Source: Limnohabitans lacus
GTDB taxonomy: Bacteria; Pseudomonadota; Gammaproteobacteria; Burkholderiales; Burkholderiaceae_C
Assembly (NCBI RefSeq): GCF_030053395.1
Contig: NZ_JASGBH010000005.1
Span: forward strand, 1 to 64,000
Direction of reading: 5' to 3'
Length of the DNA stretch: 64,000 bases
In this document: in pieces, positions 9,080-18,459 of the stretch
How the letters are laid out: each line of letters opens with the position of its first letter
Numbering within the stretch: the stretch's first letter is position 1
Notes under the pieces: model-generated
What the model saw: the letters and a program-made list of their open reading frames with translations, nothing else
What the model was told of the DNA's origin: nothing
The model's database searches: none
Made by a program: the position numbers and the translations under genes

Positions 9080-9459
9080 ACCAGACCCTGCGCATACCGC
9101 TGGTGCAACTGGCCCACGCCCGCAGCGGCGACAAAGCCGACTGGGTGGACTTTGGTCTTTTCGCTTGGAACGAAGCGGGTTACCGCATTCTCGAGCGCGA
9201 AGTGACCGCGGCCAAAGTGCAGGCGCATTTCGCACCCTGGCTGCCAGGCCAGGTCGATGTTTGGGCGCTGCCCAATATCTTGGCCATCAAGCTGGTGCTG
9301 CACGGCGCCTTGCAAGGCGGCGGCGCACGCAACCTCCGCTTGGACAACCTGGGCAAAGCCATGGGCGCAGCGCTGCTTCGCATGGAGATCGAGCTCAGCG
9401 AAGAAGAATTCGAGCAGGCACAAAAAAGCCCCCGAAGGGGCTGGTGGCCAGCGGCCTAA
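9076..9459 (+). CDS. AtuA-type C-terminal ferredoxin-fold domain protein
   Basis: The 127-residue protein matches the small domain that follows DUF1446 in long AtuA proteins. Its landmarks are LAHARSGDKADWVDFGL near the N-terminus and NLRLDNLGKAMGAALLRMEI near the C-terminus. It starts with ATG inside the stop codon of the AtuA-type gene (ATGA), so it is translationally coupled and probably forms a complex with it. The last codons overlap the terminator of the convergent thiolase gene. No catalytic residues are known to me for this domain. Confidence 0.78.
   Translation: MNQTLRIPLVQLAHARSGDKADWVDFGLFAWNEAGYRILEREVTAAKVQAHFAPWLPGQVDVWALPNILAIKLVLHGALQGGGARNLRLDNLGKAMGAALLRMEIELSEEEFEQAQKSPRRGWWPAA
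9422..9442 (-). terminator. Terminator of the thiolase gene, inside the convergent coding sequence
   Basis: Read on the minus strand, AGCCCC and GGGGCT form a 6-bp stem with a TTCG-type loop, followed by TTTTTTG. It lies 23 bases past the thiolase stop codon, yet inside the last codons of the plus-strand AtuA-type partner. The coding tail KSPRRGW is therefore partly dictated by the hairpin. Confidence 0.7.
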
Positions 9460-9464
9460 GCGCT

Positions 9465-10667
9465 TTAAACGCGCTCGATGATCAGCGCAATGCCCTGACC
9501 CACGCCGATGCACATGGTGCACAGCGCGTAGCGGCCGCCCGTGCTGTGCAGGCGGTTGATGGCGGTGGTGGCCAAGCGGGCACCCGACGCGCCCAAAGGA
9601 TGACCCAGTGCGATCGCGCCGCCCCAGGCGTTCACGCGGGCGTCGTCGTCCTTCAAGCCCAACATGCGCAGCACGGCCAGGCCTTGCGCGGCGAAGGCTT
9701 CGTTCAATTCGATCACGTCGATCTGGTCCAGCGTCAGGCCTGTTTGGGCCAACACTTTGAGTGTGGCAGGTGCAGGGCCAATGCCCATGATGCGGGGGGC
9801 CACACCGGCGGTGGCCATGCCGACCACGCGCGCTTTGGGTGTCAAACCATTTTTGGCGGCGGTGGCTTCATCGGCCAGCAGCAATGCGCAAGCACCATCG
9901 TTCACACCCGATGCGTTGCCTGCGGTCACGGTGCCGTCTGGACGCACCACGCCTTTGAGCTTGGCCAGCGCTTCGAGGCTCGTTTCGCGAGGATGTTCGT
10001 CGGTATCGACGATGATCGCGTCGCCCTTCTTCTGGGGAACGCTCACGCCCACGATTTCACGGGCCAGGTGTCCGGCCTTGATGGCGGCCACAGCGCGCAG
10101 TTGGCTGTTGTAGGCCATCAGGTCTTGCGCTTCGCGTTCGATTTTGAAATCGGTGGCCACGTTCTCGGCGGTCTCGGGCATCGAATCGACACCGTATTGC
10201 GCTTTCATCAGCTTGTTCACAAAGCGCCAGCCGATGGTGGTGTCGTACACCGCGTTGGCGCGGCTAAAAGCCGTTTCGGCCTTGGGCATGACAAACGGGG
10301 CGCGGCTCATGCTTTCCACACCACCGGCGATCATCAAACTGGCTTCGCCCGATTTGATGGCACGCGCTGCAGTGCCCACGGCGTCCAGGCCCGAGCCACA
10401 CAGGCGGTTGAGGGTGGCACCAGGCACATCGATGGGCAGACCAGCGAGCAAGCTGCTCATGTGGGCCACGTTGCGGTTGTCTTCACCGGCCTGGTTGGCG
10501 TTGCCGTAGAGCACGTCGGTCACGGCGGCCCAGTCCACCTTGGGGTTGCGGGCCATCAGGGCGCGCAGAGGCACAGCGCCCAGGTCGTCGGTACGCACGC
10601 TGGACAAGGCACCGCCGTAACGGCCGAAAGGTGTGCGGATGGCGTCACAAATGTAGGCTTGGTTCAT
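9465..10667 (-). CDS. pcaF: 3-oxoadipyl-CoA thiolase / acetyl-CoA acetyltransferase
   Basis: The 400-residue thiolase probably cleaves 3-oxoadipyl-CoA to succinyl-CoA and acetyl-CoA at the end of the beta-ketoadipate or phenylacetate pathway. The nucleophile Cys90 is in LNRLCGSG, His356 is in GHPLG and the second catalytic Cys386 is in CIGVGQG. The 400-residue length and the start YICDAIRTPFGRYGGALSSV are typical of PcaF/PaaJ and differ from biosynthetic PhaA. A ribosome site (AAGAGACAACC) precedes ATG 10667. Upstream are a candidate promoter and a perfect palindrome. A general acetyl-CoA acetyltransferase role remains possible. Confidence 0.8.
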   Translation of the reverse strand: MNQAYICDAIRTPFGRYGGALSSVRTDDLGAVPLRALMARNPKVDWAAVTDVLYGNANQAGEDNRNVAHMSSLLAGLPIDVPGATLNRLCGSGLDAVGTAARAIKSGEASLMIAGGVESMSRAPFVMPKAETAFSRANAVYDTTIGWRFVNKLMKAQYGVDSMPETAENVATDFKIEREAQDLMAYNSQLRAVAAIKAGHLAREIVGVSVPQKKGDAIIVDTDEHPRETSLEALAKLKGVVRPDGTVTAGNASGVNDGACALLLADEATAAKNGLTPKARVVGMATAGVAPRIMGIGPAPATLKVLAQTGLTLDQIDVIELNEAFAAQGLAVLRMLGLKDDDARVNAWGGAIALGHPLGASGARLATTAINRLHSTGGRYALCTMCIGVGQGIALIIERV

Positions 10668-10701
10668 GGTTGTCTCTTGAAGTTGGATGAATTGTCAGGG
10701 T

Positions 10702-10729
10702 TTAACATGCCGTATTTGGCTGACGTCAA
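10702..10729 (-). promoter_or_regulatory. Candidate sigma-70 promoter for the thiolase gene
   Basis: On the minus strand, TTGACG (10724-10729) is followed after 16 bases by TGTTAA (10702-10707), about 35 bases before the thiolase start. The -35 is good and the -10 is poor. The adjoining palindrome supports a regulated promoter here. Confidence 0.35.
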
Positions 10730-10743
10730 GATTTTATTCCATT

Positions 10744-10763
10744 AACCGACCGATCGGTCGGTT
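10744..10763. promoter_or_regulatory. Perfect 20-bp palindromic operator, TetR-family type
   Basis: AACCGACCGATCGGTCGGTT is a perfect inverted repeat. It lies between the divergent thiolase gene and the DUF1841 gene, 15 bases upstream of the candidate thiolase -35 box and 18 bases before the DUF1841 start. The ACCGACCG..CGGTCGGT form resembles sites described for TetR-family regulators of phenylacetate and acyl-CoA catabolism. No tetR gene is in the window, so the binding protein is unknown. Confidence 0.7.
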
Positions 10764-10780
10764 TTGACACGTTTAGAACC

Positions 10781-11218
10781 ATGTTGATACAACCCTCCCA
10801 AGCCGATGTGCGGCGATTTTTTTGTGGCGTGTACGCCAAGGCCCAAACCGCGGCCCCGCTGGAGCCAATGGAAATGTTGGTGAGCCAATGGATCGACGAG
10901 CACCCCGAATACCACGCCGAACTGTCTGACGTGGACGCGGCCTTGGCCAGCATGCTCAAGGTGGACCCCAACAAAGACAACCCCTTTTTGCATTTGTCCA
11001 TGCACCTGTCGATCAGCGAGCAGTGCAGCATCGACCAGCCACGCGGCATTCGCCAAGCGGTGGAATTGCTGACGCACAAGCTCAACTCACTGCACGACGC
11101 CCACCACCAGGCCATGGAATGCCTGGGACGCATGGTCTATGAAAGCCAGCGCGCTGGTCGCATGCCCGATGGTGCGGCCTACATCGACTGCGTGCAAAGA
11201 CACGCCACCAAGGACTGA
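10781..11218 (+). CDS. DUF1841 family protein
   Basis: The 145-residue soluble protein matches the DUF1841 family by its N-terminus (MLIQPSQADVRRFFCGVYAK), the internal ENPFLHLSMH-like stretch DNPFLHLSMHLSI, and the repeated His pairs DAHHQAMECLG. Function is unknown to me. The start ATG follows the palindromic operator closely and has no clear Shine-Dalgarno. It converges on the NUDIX gene with only four bases between stop codons. Confidence 0.8.
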   Translation: MLIQPSQADVRRFFCGVYAKAQTAAPLEPMEMLVSQWIDEHPEYHAELSDVDAALASMLKVDPNKDNPFLHLSMHLSISEQCSIDQPRGIRQAVELLTHKLNSLHDAHHQAMECLGRMVYESQRAGRMPDGAAYIDCVQRHATKD

Positions 11219-11222
11219 TTTT

Positions 11223-11690
11223 TCAGCGGTGTGTGGCGCCGCTGAATTGCCGCTCTGCGGCCAGCCAAGTCAAGACCGGAATGGTGCCGGGCAGCACCGG
11301 CACCACGTCCACAGGCAGTTGCTGCCAAGCATGGGTTTGGGCTTCGCGCATTTGCAAATCGCCTTGCCAGTCCCACACTTTGCAAAAGTGCAAGCGCACC
11401 AGGGCGTGCGGGTAGTCCACCATCTGGGTTTTCCAGATCTGGGCTTGGCCGATCACGATGCCCAACTCTTCTTGCAGTTCGCGGCGCAAGGCCTCTTCCA
11501 CCGTTTCACCTGCTTCGAGCTTGCCACCTGGGAATTCCCAGTAACCCGCATAGACCTTGCCTTCGGGGCGCGAGGTCAACAAGAACTGGCCATCGGCTTG
11601 CATCAGCACGCCCACGGCCACATCCACCACCGGACGGTCGGCCCCGCCTTCGCGTTGGCGCTCCCCATCGGCGACCAGCAGGCCGTTCAT
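11223..11690 (-). CDS. NUDIX hydrolase, MutT-like
   Basis: The 155-residue hydrolase carries the NUDIX box around residues 50-75 (GGKLEAGE followed by TVEEALRRELQEELG), with all metal-binding Glu residues present. The preceding RPEGKVYAGYWEFPGG is typical of MutT (8-oxo-dGTP diphosphatase) and of the NUDIX part of Nudix-ThiE proteins in proteobacteria. At 155 residues it is slightly longer than E. coli MutT. It overlaps the DUF815 ATPase gene by four bases, and secA-argJ lie upstream, an order often seen with mutT. Sanitising oxidised nucleotides is the likely role. Confidence 0.8.
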   Translation of the reverse strand: MNGLLVADGERQREGGADRPVVDVAVGVLMQADGQFLLTSRPEGKVYAGYWEFPGGKLEAGETVEEALRRELQEELGIVIGQAQIWKTQMVDYPHALVRLHFCKVWDWQGDLQMREAQTHAWQQLPVDVVPVLPGTIPVLTWLAAERQFSGATHR

Positions 11691-12562
11691 GCAGCGGCCT
11701 GACGGCCCATGTAGTCACGGGCGAACTGGTAGGCCACTCGGCCACTGCGCGAGCCGCGCTCCAGGGCCCACAGCAAGGCATCGGCGCGGGCCGCTTCGAT
11801 TTGCGCGGGCGAGGCGCCCAAACTGCTGAGCCATTGGCCGGCAATGGTGAGGTATTCGTCTTGCGAGAAGGGGTAGAAGCTGATCCACAAACCGAAGCGC
11901 TCAGACAAAGAGATTTTTTCTTCCACGCCTTCACCGGGGTGCACTTCGCCATCTTCGGTGTGTTTGTACGTGAGGTTTTCGCTCATGTACTCGGGCAACA
12001 AATGGCGGCGGTTGCTGGTCGCATAGATCAACACATTGGGCGTGGCCGCAGCCACGGTGCCGTCCAAAATGGACTTGAGCGCTTTGTAGCCGGGCTCGCC
12101 GTCTTCGAAGCTCAGGTCATCGCAGTAAACAATGAATTTCTCTGGCCGCGAAGCCACCACTTCGATGATGTCGGGCAAGTCGGTCAGATCGGCCTTGTCC
12201 ACTTCGATCAGGCGCAGGCCTTTCGACGCGTACGAGTTCAGGCAAGCCTTGATGAGCGAGGACTTGCCCGTACCGCGTGCGCCAGTCAACAACACGTTGT
12301 TGGACGGGCGACCGCTCACAAACTGTTCGGTGTTGCGTTGCAGCTTTTCTTTTTGCGGGTCGATTTCCTGCAGGTCTGCCAACGTCATCGCCGCCACATG
12401 GCGCACCGGCTCGAGCACGCCGTGACCCGACGAGCGCTTGCGGTAACGCCAGGCAATGGCCTGAGACCAATCGGGTGCCGTCAGGGGTTGGGGCAAAACC
12501 GCTTCGATGCGGTCCACCAATTGGCTGACTTTGGCCAGCAGTTGTTCCAGGGCTTGGCTCAT
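11687..12562 (-). CDS. DUF815 family AAA-type ATPase
   Basis: The 291-residue ATPase has Walker [17 protein letters not shown] near residue 90 and Walker [11 protein letters not shown] near residue 150. It also has a sensor-like [16 protein letters not shown] stretch and a C-terminal AAA lid ([15 protein letters not shown]). This is the DUF815 pattern; the cellular role is not established. ATG 12562 is chosen over the longer frame because it overlaps the argJ stop (ATGA) and homology starts there. Confidence 0.85.
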   Translation of the reverse strand: MSQALEQLLAKVSQLVDRIEAVLPQPLTAPDWSQAIAWRYRKRSSGHGVLEPVRHVAAMTLADLQEIDPQKEKLQRNTEQFVSGRPSNNVLLTGARGTGKSSLIKACLNSYASKGLRLIEVDKADLTDLPDIIEVVASRPEKFIVYCDDLSFEDGEPGYKALKSILDGTVAAATPNVLIYATSNRRHLLPEYMSENLTYKHTEDGEVHPGEGVEEKISLSERFGLWISFYPFSQDEYLTIAGQWLSSLGASPAQIEAARADALLWALERGSRSGRVAYQFARDYMGRQAAA

Positions 12563-13788
12563 GAACGGTAATCCGCGTTGATGGTGACGTAGTCGTGGCT
12601 GAGGTCGCAGGTCCAAACGGTGTCGCTGGCAGTACCACGGCCCAGCCCCACGCGCACGGTTATCTCGCTGCCTTTCATGACGCGCTGGCCATCTTCTTCG
12701 CGGTACTCGGGGCGGCGACCGCCTTGCGAGACCACGTGCACATCGTCCAGGTGCAACTCGATCAGGCCCTGGTCCAAATCGGCGATGCCGGCATAGCCCA
12801 CGGCCGCCAAGATGCGGCCCAGATTGGGATCGCTGGCAAAGAACGCGGTCTTGACCAAGGGCGAATGCGCGATGGCATACGCCACCAGGCGGCACTCTTC
12901 GCCAGTGCGGCCGCCTTCGACCTGCACGGTGATGAACTTGGTGGCGCCTTCGCCATCGCGCACGATGGCGTGGGCCAACTGGCGCGCCACCTGCATCAGA
13001 CCCTTGAACAATGCCTGTCCGTCTGCGCTGTCCAGCGAGGTGATCTGCGCGTGGCCAGCTTGGTGCGTGGCGATCAGCATGAAAGAGTCGTTGGTCGAGG
13101 TGTCTCCATCGATGGTGATGCGGTTAAACGACCCATCGGCCAAGGCCTTGACCAAAGCGGGCAACAAAGCCGGATCGATGTTCGCGTCGGTGGCCACAAA
13201 GCCCAGCATCGTCGCCATATTGGGGCGGATCATGCCCGCACCTTTGCTGATGCCGGTGATGTTGACGGTTTTGCCGCCAATGCTCAGCTGCACGCTGGCC
13301 GCTTTGGGCTGGGTGTCGGTGGTCATGATGCCTTCGGCAGCCTGGGCCCAATGGGCCGCTTGGGCGTCGGCCAAGGCCGCGGGCAAGCCCGCCACGATGC
13401 GGTCCACCGGCAAGGGCTCCATGATCACACCGGTCGAGAAGGGCAAGATCTGCGCAGGTGCGCATTGCAGCAAGCTGGCCAAGGCCTCGCAGGTCTGGCG
13501 GGCGTGGGCCACGCCCGGTGCGCCCGTGCCGGCATTGGCATTGCCGGTGTTGATCACCAGCGCACGCACGGCGCTGCCTTGCGTCAGATGCTCACGGCAC
13601 ACCTGCACAGGCGCTGCGCAATAGCGGTTGCTGGTGAACACGCCCGCGACGCTGGCACCTTCGTCCAGCAGCATGACGCTCAGGTCTTTGCGATGGGCTT
13701 TGCGCACGCCGACTTCGGCAATGCCCCAGCGCACACCGGCAACGGCATGCAATTGGGCGGGATCGATCAGGGGCAGATTCACAGGCAT
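12559..13788 (-). CDS. argJ: Bifunctional glutamate N-acetyltransferase / amino-acid acetyltransferase ArgJ
   Basis: The 409-residue ArgJ recycles the acetyl group from N-acetylornithine to glutamate in arginine synthesis and may also use acetyl-CoA. The self-cleavage site [16 protein letters not shown] places the nucleophile at Thr193, so the precursor should split into alpha and beta chains there. Full family length is present. The stop overlaps the DUF815 ATPase start by four bases. It lies downstream of secA, separated by a terminator, so it probably has its own promoter close to or within the secA end. Confidence 0.93.
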   Translation of the reverse strand: MPVNLPLIDPAQLHAVAGVRWGIAEVGVRKAHRKDLSVMLLDEGASVAGVFTSNRYCAAPVQVCREHLTQGSAVRALVINTGNANAGTGAPGVAHARQTCEALASLLQCAPAQILPFSTGVIMEPLPVDRIVAGLPAALADAQAAHWAQAAEGIMTTDTQPKAASVQLSIGGKTVNITGISKGAGMIRPNMATMLGFVATDANIDPALLPALVKALADGSFNRITIDGDTSTNDSFMLIATHQAGHAQITSLDSADGQALFKGLMQVARQLAHAIVRDGEGATKFITVQVEGGRTGEECRLVAYAIAHSPLVKTAFFASDPNLGRILAAVGYAGIADLDQGLIELHLDDVHVVSQGGRRPEYREEDGQRVMKGSEITVRVGLGRGTASDTVWTCDLSHDYVTINADYRS

Positions 13789-13830
13789 GGTGATCTTTCA
13801 GAAACAGGGTTGAATTCAAAGTCCATAAAC

Positions 13831-13851
13831 AAAACGGGCCGAAGCCCGTTT
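13831..13851 (-). terminator. secA terminator
   Basis: Inverted repeat AACGGGC (13833-13839) and GCCCGTT (13844-13850) forms a 7-bp stem with a TTCG-type loop on the minus strand, followed by TTTGTTTATG. It lies 18 bases past the secA stop and before argJ. Confidence 0.75.
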
Positions 13852-13868
13852 CATTTGCTGAGCTAGGC

Positions 13869-16604
13869 TCAGGCCAACTTGCCGTGGCATTGCTTGTATT
13901 TCTTGCCACTGCCGCATGGGCAAGGGTCGTTGCGCCCCACCAGGCCCCAGTCTTGCTGGCCAGCCGCCACGGTTTGTGGCTCGCCGGTTTCGTCAGGGGC
14001 GCTGTAGGTCACGTTGCTGATGTGCTCGGCACGCGCTTCAATGTCTTGGGCGGCTTGCTCGATCTGGGCTTCGGACTCCACGCGCACCAGCATCAAGGTG
14101 CGGGTGACTTCGTTCTTGACCGAGTCCAGCAATTGGCCGAACAGCTCGAAGGCTTCGCGCTTGTATTCCTGCTTGGGCTGCTTTTGGGCGTAGCCGCGCA
14201 GGTGAATGCCCTGGCGCAGATAGTCCAAAGCGCTCAGGTGTTCGCGCCAATGGGTGTCGATGCTTTGCAGCAAGACCATGCGCTCAAAGGGCGTGAAGTT
14301 CGCAGCGCCGATCTGCTCGAGCTTGGCCTGGAACTGGGCGTGGGCGGCAGCGACCACGGCTTCGAGGATGTCCTCGTCGGTGATGGCATTGGAGGCGGCG
14401 ACCATCTCGCGCAGGTTCACCTGCAGTTGCCACTCTTCGGTCAACACCTTCTCAAGCGCGACCAAATCCCATTGCTCTTCCACCGTTTCGGCCGGCACAA
14501 ACTGGCGAACCAGGTCGGTGAAACAGCCTTCGCGCAGGGAAGCGATTTGGCTTTCCATGTCTTGCGCGTCGAGGATGTCGTTGCGTTGCTGGTAGATCAC
14601 CTTGCGCTGGTCATTCGAGACATCGTCGTACTCCAGCAATTGCTTGCGGATGTCGAAGTTGCGCGACTCCACTTTGCGCTGGGCGCTTTCAATGCTGCGG
14701 GTCACCATGCCCGCTTCGATCGCTTCGCCTTCGGGCATCTTCAGGCGGTCCATGATGGCGCGCACACGGTCGCCCGCAAAAATGCGCATCAATGGATCGT
14801 CCAGGCTCAGGTAAAAACGCGAAGAGCCGGGGTCACCTTGACGGCCCGAACGGCCGCGCAACTGGTTGTCGATGCGGCGTGACTCGTGGCGCTCGGTGGC
14901 GATGATGCGCAAGCCGCCATTGGCTTTGACCTGCTCGTGCGTTTGCTTCCACTGCTCGCGCAGGGCCGCCACTTTGGCCTGGCGATCAGCCTCTGGCATG
15001 GACTCGTCGGCCTCGATGGCTTGCACGTCTTTTTCGATGTTGCCGCCCAACACAATGTCGGTGCCGCGACCGGCCATATTGGTGGCGATCGTGATCATGC
15101 TGGGGCGCCCGGCTTGCGCCACGATGTCGGCTTCACGGGCGTGTTGCTTGGCGTTCAAGACCTGGTGGGGCAACTTGGCTTGCGTGAGCAATTGCGAGAT
15201 CAGCTCGGAATTTTCGATCGAGGTGGTGCCCACCAACACGGGCTGGCCGCGCTCGTGGCATTCACGGATGTCGGCGATCGCAGCGGTGTAACGCTCTTCG
15301 GAGGTTTTGTAGACGCGGTCGAGCTGGTCTTCGCGCTGGCTCTTGCGGTGCGGTGGGATCACCACGGTTTCCAGACCGTAGATTTCCTGGAACTCATAAG
15401 CCTCGGTGTCGGCCGTGCCGGTCATGCCACCGATCTTGTTGTACAGGCGGAAGTAGTTCTGGAAAGTGATCGAGGCCATGGTCTGGTTTTCGGCCTGGAT
15501 CTGCACGCCTTCCTTGGCTTCGACAGCCTGGTGCAAACCGTCACTCCAGCGGCGGCCACTCATCAGGCGACCGGTGAACTCGTCCACGATCACCACTTCA
15601 CCGTCTTGCACCACATAGTGTTGATCGCGGTGGTACAGGTGCTGCGCACGCAAAGCGGCGTTCAGGTGGTGCATCAAGGTGATGTTGGCCGGGTCATAAA
15701 GGCTGGCGCCTTCTGGGATCAAGCCCAACTGGGCCAGCACTGCCTCGGCTTTTTCATGACCGGCTTCGGTCAGGAAGACCTGGTGTGATTTTTCATCCAC
15801 GGTGAAGTCACCGGGGGTGATGATGCCCTCGCCCGTGCGGGGATCGGCTTCACCTTCCTGCCGCGAGAGCATCGGAATGACCTGCTTCATGGCCACATAG
15901 GTAGCGGTGTGGTCTTCAGCCTGGCCGCTGATGATCAGCGGTGTACGGGCCTCGTCGATCAGGATCGAGTCCACCTCGTCCACGATGGCGTAGTTCAGTG
16001 GGCGTTGCACACGGTCTTGCGCTTCGTAGACCATGTTGTCGCGCAGGTAGTCAAAGCCGTATTCGTTGTTGGTACCGTAGGTGATGTCCGAGTTGTAGGC
16101 GGTTTGCTTTTCTTCGCGCGCCATCTGCGGCAAGTTGATGCCCACCGTCAGGCCCAAAAAGTTGAACAGCTTGCCCATCCACTGCGCGTCGCGGTTGGCC
16201 AGGTAATCGTTCACCGTCACCACATGCACGCCCTTGCCGGACAAGGCGTTCAGGTAGGCCGGCAGCGTCGAGGTCAAGGTCTTGCCCTCACCGGTGCGCA
16301 TTTCCGCGATCTTGCCGTTGTGCAAGGCAATGCCGCCCACCATCTGGACATCGAAGTGGCGCATCTTCATAACGCGCTTGGAGCCCTCGCGCACCACCGC
16401 AAACGCTTCGGGCAACAGGGCATCGAGTGTTTCACCGGCTGCCACGCGTTGTTTGAAGCTCTCGGTTTTGCCGCGCAACTCGTCGTCGCTCAGCCCCTCA
16501 AGGCCTGCTTCCAGGGCATTGATGCGCTCCACCGTTTTGCGGTATTGCTTGAGCAGTCGATCGTTGCGGCTGCCGAAAATTTTGGTGAGCAATGGGATGG
16601 CCAT
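13869..16604 (-). CDS. secA: Preprotein translocase ATPase SecA
   Basis: The 911-residue motor drives Sec-dependent export through SecYEG. Walker A lies in EMRTGEGKT, Walker B and the DEAD-like site in [15 protein letters not shown], and the second nucleotide domain shows [11 protein letters not shown] and [10 protein letters not shown]. The C-terminal zinc/SecB-binding motif is intact, with Cys895, Cys897, Cys906 and His907. ATG 16604 ([15 protein letters not shown]) is chosen because it matches the conserved SecA start; the open frame runs 32 codons further without homology. It is divergent from the DciA-like gene. Confidence 0.95.
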   Translation of the reverse strand: MAIPLLTKIFGSRNDRLLKQYRKTVERINALEAGLEGLSDDELRGKTESFKQRVAAGETLDALLPEAFAVVREGSKRVMKMRHFDVQMVGGIALHNGKIAEMRTGEGKTLTSTLPAYLNALSGKGVHVVTVNDYLANRDAQWMGKLFNFLGLTVGINLPQMAREEKQTAYNSDITYGTNNEYGFDYLRDNMVYEAQDRVQRPLNYAIVDEVDSILIDEARTPLIISGQAEDHTATYVAMKQVIPMLSRQEGEADPRTGEGIITPGDFTVDEKSHQVFLTEAGHEKAEAVLAQLGLIPEGASLYDPANITLMHHLNAALRAQHLYHRDQHYVVQDGEVVIVDEFTGRLMSGRRWSDGLHQAVEAKEGVQIQAENQTMASITFQNYFRLYNKIGGMTGTADTEAYEFQEIYGLETVVIPPHRKSQREDQLDRVYKTSEERYTAAIADIRECHERGQPVLVGTTSIENSELISQLLTQAKLPHQVLNAKQHAREADIVAQAGRPSMITIATNMAGRGTDIVLGGNIEKDVQAIEADESMPEADRQAKVAALREQWKQTHEQVKANGGLRIIATERHESRRIDNQLRGRSGRQGDPGSSRFYLSLDDPLMRIFAGDRVRAIMDRLKMPEGEAIEAGMVTRSIESAQRKVESRNFDIRKQLLEYDDVSNDQRKVIYQQRNDILDAQDMESQIASLREGCFTDLVRQFVPAETVEEQWDLVALEKVLTEEWQLQVNLREMVAASNAITDEDILEAVVAAAHAQFQAKLEQIGAANFTPFERMVLLQSIDTHWREHLSALDYLRQGIHLRGYAQKQPKQEYKREAFELFGQLLDSVKNEVTRTLMLVRVESEAQIEQAAQDIEARAEHISNVTYSAPDETGEPQTVAAGQQDWGLVGRNDPCPCGSGKKYKQCHGKLA

Positions 16605-16828
16605 GTCTACGAGATCCGACTTCAGCTGGAGGGCTGAAAAACAGACCGTCTGTCCTGTCAAGTTAAAGGGTTCAATTGAAGCCGCAACGCGCAAAACCAA
16701 GTCTTACGGCGCCAAGGCGTGGCCATGTCAGACCAATGGCTCATTTTAGCCTCTGGCGACGACACCACGGCTTGCCAAGCCTGCCCATGGCCTGCGTGCT
16801 ACGCGATAATGGACCAGACCCTTTCACC

Positions 16829-17137
16829 ATGCAAAGACGACACCACGCCATCCCCCTGCAACAAGCGGTTCAAGAGTCCCCGACTTTTGCGCTTTTGGCC
16901 AGCCGCGTGCGTGATTCCACGGAGCGCTTGCAGGCCATACTCAGCTTGCTGCCGGCCCCTTTGCGGGCCAGCGTGCAAGCAGGCCCCATCGAAGACGGGA
17001 CTTGGTGCCTGCTGGTCAGCTCTAACGCCGTCGCCGCCAAACTGAGGCAAATGACACCAGCTTTGCAAGCCCATTTGAATCAAAAAGGCATGCATGTTTC
17101 GGCCATTCGCATCAAAGTGCACAACCGGACGCTTTGA
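16829..17137 (+). CDS. DUF721 / DciA-like protein
   Basis: The 102-residue protein has the DUF721 fold pattern: an N-terminal helix region (RRHHAIPLQQAVQESP) followed by beta-rich LLVSSNAVAAKLRQMTPALQAHL. DUF721 proteins include DciA, which loads replicative helicase in bacteria lacking DnaC. The divergent position beside secA is usual for this family in beta-proteobacteria. The start at ATG 16829 gives family-like length; the frame upstream has no homology. It ends 17 bases before a strong terminator. Confidence 0.68.
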   Translation: MQRRHHAIPLQQAVQESPTFALLASRVRDSTERLQAILSLLPAPLRASVQAGPIEDGTWCLLVSSNAVAAKLRQMTPALQAHLNQKGMHVSAIRIKVHNRTL

Positions 17138-17153
17138 AGGCCAAGACAAAAGA

Positions 17154-17185
17154 AAAAGCCCCTGATCTTGCGATCAGGGGCTTTT
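17154..17185. terminator. Bidirectional terminator between the DciA-like gene and tRNA-Thr
   Basis: A perfect 14-bp stem, AAAAGCCCCTGATC with GATCAGGGGCTTTT, encloses a TTGC loop. A-run and T-run flanks make it work for the plus-strand DUF721 gene and the minus-strand tRNA. Confidence 0.88.
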
Positions 17186-17191
17186 GATTTT

Positions 17192-17267
17192 TGGTGCCGC
17201 TTGTCGGATTCGAACTGACGACCTACCGCTTACAAGGCGGGTGCTCTACCAACTGAGCTAAAGCGGC
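17192..17267 (-). tRNA. tRNA-Thr (anticodon UGU)
   Basis: The 76-nt cloverleaf includes an encoded CCA. The acceptor stem pairs GCCGCTT with AAGCGGC, the D-arm carries TAGCTCAGTTGGTAGAGCA, the anticodon loop is CTTGTAA with anticodon TGT, and the T-arm carries GTTCGAATC. This closely matches bacterial tRNA-Thr(UGU). A possible -10 box TAGAAT lies at 17277-17282 on the minus strand, about ten bases before the 5' end. The gene stands alone between sspB and the terminator. Confidence 0.95.
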
Positions 17268-17324
17268 ACGGGCTAGATTCTAACGTGCCAAAGGCGGCAC
17301 TTCGGTCTTAGCCTTCTTATTTTT

Positions 17325-17765
17325 TTACTTCACACGCGTGAGCGCAGGGCGGCCTGTGACAGGTGGCGGTGTGGGCTCATCGTCAGAGTCTTGCGACTCA
17401 GGACTGTTCACCGCCGTCAAGGCTTGCGCATCATCTTCGTTTTCAGCCACAGGAAATGCCATGCCTTGTCCGTTTTCACGGGCATAGATGGCCATCACAC
17501 GCTCGACTGGCACCATGATTTCGCGGGGCTTGCCACCAAAGCGCGCTTTGAATTCAATGAACTCGTTGCCCAACTTGAGTGAGCTGGTGGCATCCATGCT
17601 GACGTTCAACACGATTTCACCACCCTGCACATATTCACGCGGCACCTGCACCGAAGCATTGACCTTCACCGCCACATAAGGGGTGAAGCCATTTTCGGAG
17701 CACCACTCGTACAGCGCACGGATGAGGTACGGACGAGTGGAGGGCAATTCGGTGTCGCTGAACAT
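17325..17765 (-). CDS. sspB: ClpXP protease specificity-enhancing factor SspB
   Basis: The 146-residue adaptor delivers ssrA-tagged proteins to ClpXP. The substrate-binding domain covers about residues 1-110 (TRPYLIRALYEWCSENG, then VNVSMDATSS-like NVSMDATSSLKLGNEFI). An acidic, Pro-rich linker follows, and a short C-terminal tail, PALTRVK, corresponds to the ClpX-docking peptide. ATG 17765 is chosen because it gives the family start MFSDTELPSTRPYLIRAL; a TTG at 17783 directly after the sspA stop is the alternative. It forms a pair with sspA. Confidence 0.9.
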   Translation of the reverse strand: MFSDTELPSTRPYLIRALYEWCSENGFTPYVAVKVNASVQVPREYVQGGEIVLNVSMDATSSLKLGNEFIEFKARFGGKPREIMVPVERVMAIYARENGQGMAFPVAENEDDAQALTAVNSPESQDSDDEPTPPPVTGRPALTRVK

Positions 17766-17783
17766 GGCGTTGAACACGCGCAA

Positions 17784-18395
17784 TTATTTGCGCATGACCT
17801 TTTCAGAAGGTGTCAGTGCTTCGATGTAGGCAGGACGCGAGAAGATGCGTTCGGCGTACTTGAGCAATGGGGCTGCGTTCTTGCTCAGCTCGATCCCGTA
17901 GTAATCCAAACGCCACAGCAGAGGTGCAATGGCCACGTCGAGCATCGAGAAGTTGTCACCCAGCATGAACTTGTTCTTCAAGAAGACAGGGGCCAGTTGG
18001 GTCAAACGGTCACGGATGTGTGCGCGGGCCTTTTCCAAGGCCTTGTCGTTGCCTTTGAGTGTGCGGTTTTCCAGCGTCACCACGTGCGTGAACAACTCTT
18101 TTTCGAAGTTCAGCAGGAACAAACGCACACGTGCGCGGTCCACAGGGTCGCCAGGCATCAACTGAGGATGAGGGAAACGCTCATCGATGTATTCGTTGAT
18201 GATGTTCGACTCGTACAAGATGAGGTCACGTTCGACCAGGATAGGCACCTGACCGTAGGGGTTCATCACACTGATGTCTTCGGGTTTGTTGTAGAGGTCC
18301 ACATCACGGATCTCGAAGTCCATCCCTTTTTCAAACAGCACAAAACGGCAGCGATGAGAAAAAGGGCAAGTGGTTCCGGAATAAAGCACCATCAT
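17784..18395 (-). CDS. sspA: Stringent starvation protein A, GST-like
   Basis: The 203-residue protein has a thioredoxin-fold N-domain (MMVLYSGTTCPFSHRCRFVL) and a helical GST C-domain (LGDNFSMLDVAIAPLLWRLD). SspA binds RNA polymerase and alters transcription in stationary phase; it is usually not an active glutathione transferase. A ribosome site GAGGAG stands before the start; ATG 18395 and ATG 18392 are both possible. It lies between the bc1 operon and sspB, a common beta-proteobacterial arrangement. Confidence 0.92.
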   Translation of the reverse strand: MMVLYSGTTCPFSHRCRFVLFEKGMDFEIRDVDLYNKPEDISVMNPYGQVPILVERDLILYESNIINEYIDERFPHPQLMPGDPVDRARVRLFLLNFEKELFTHVVTLENRTLKGNDKALEKARAHIRDRLTQLAPVFLKNKFMLGDNFSMLDVAIAPLLWRLDYYGIELSKNAAPLLKYAERIFSRPAYIEALTPSEKVMRK

Positions 18396-18459
18396 GGTGG
18401 GGGGCTCCTCAAAAAATCAAAAAGAGTGGGAGGCCCCAAAGGCCCACCACTCCACAAGA

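Noticed and set aside
9165..10745. 526-residue open frame on the plus strand
   Set aside because: It runs antisense through the thiolase gene and out of frame through the AtuA-type partner; no domain.
12563..12895. Upstream extension of the DUF815 frame
   Set aside because: It overlaps argJ in another frame and is Arg-rich and without homology; the ATGA overlap marks the true start.
17325..18395. sspB-sspA beside petABC as a novel island
   Set aside because: This order is a familiar beta-proteobacterial arrangement, so it is not novel.
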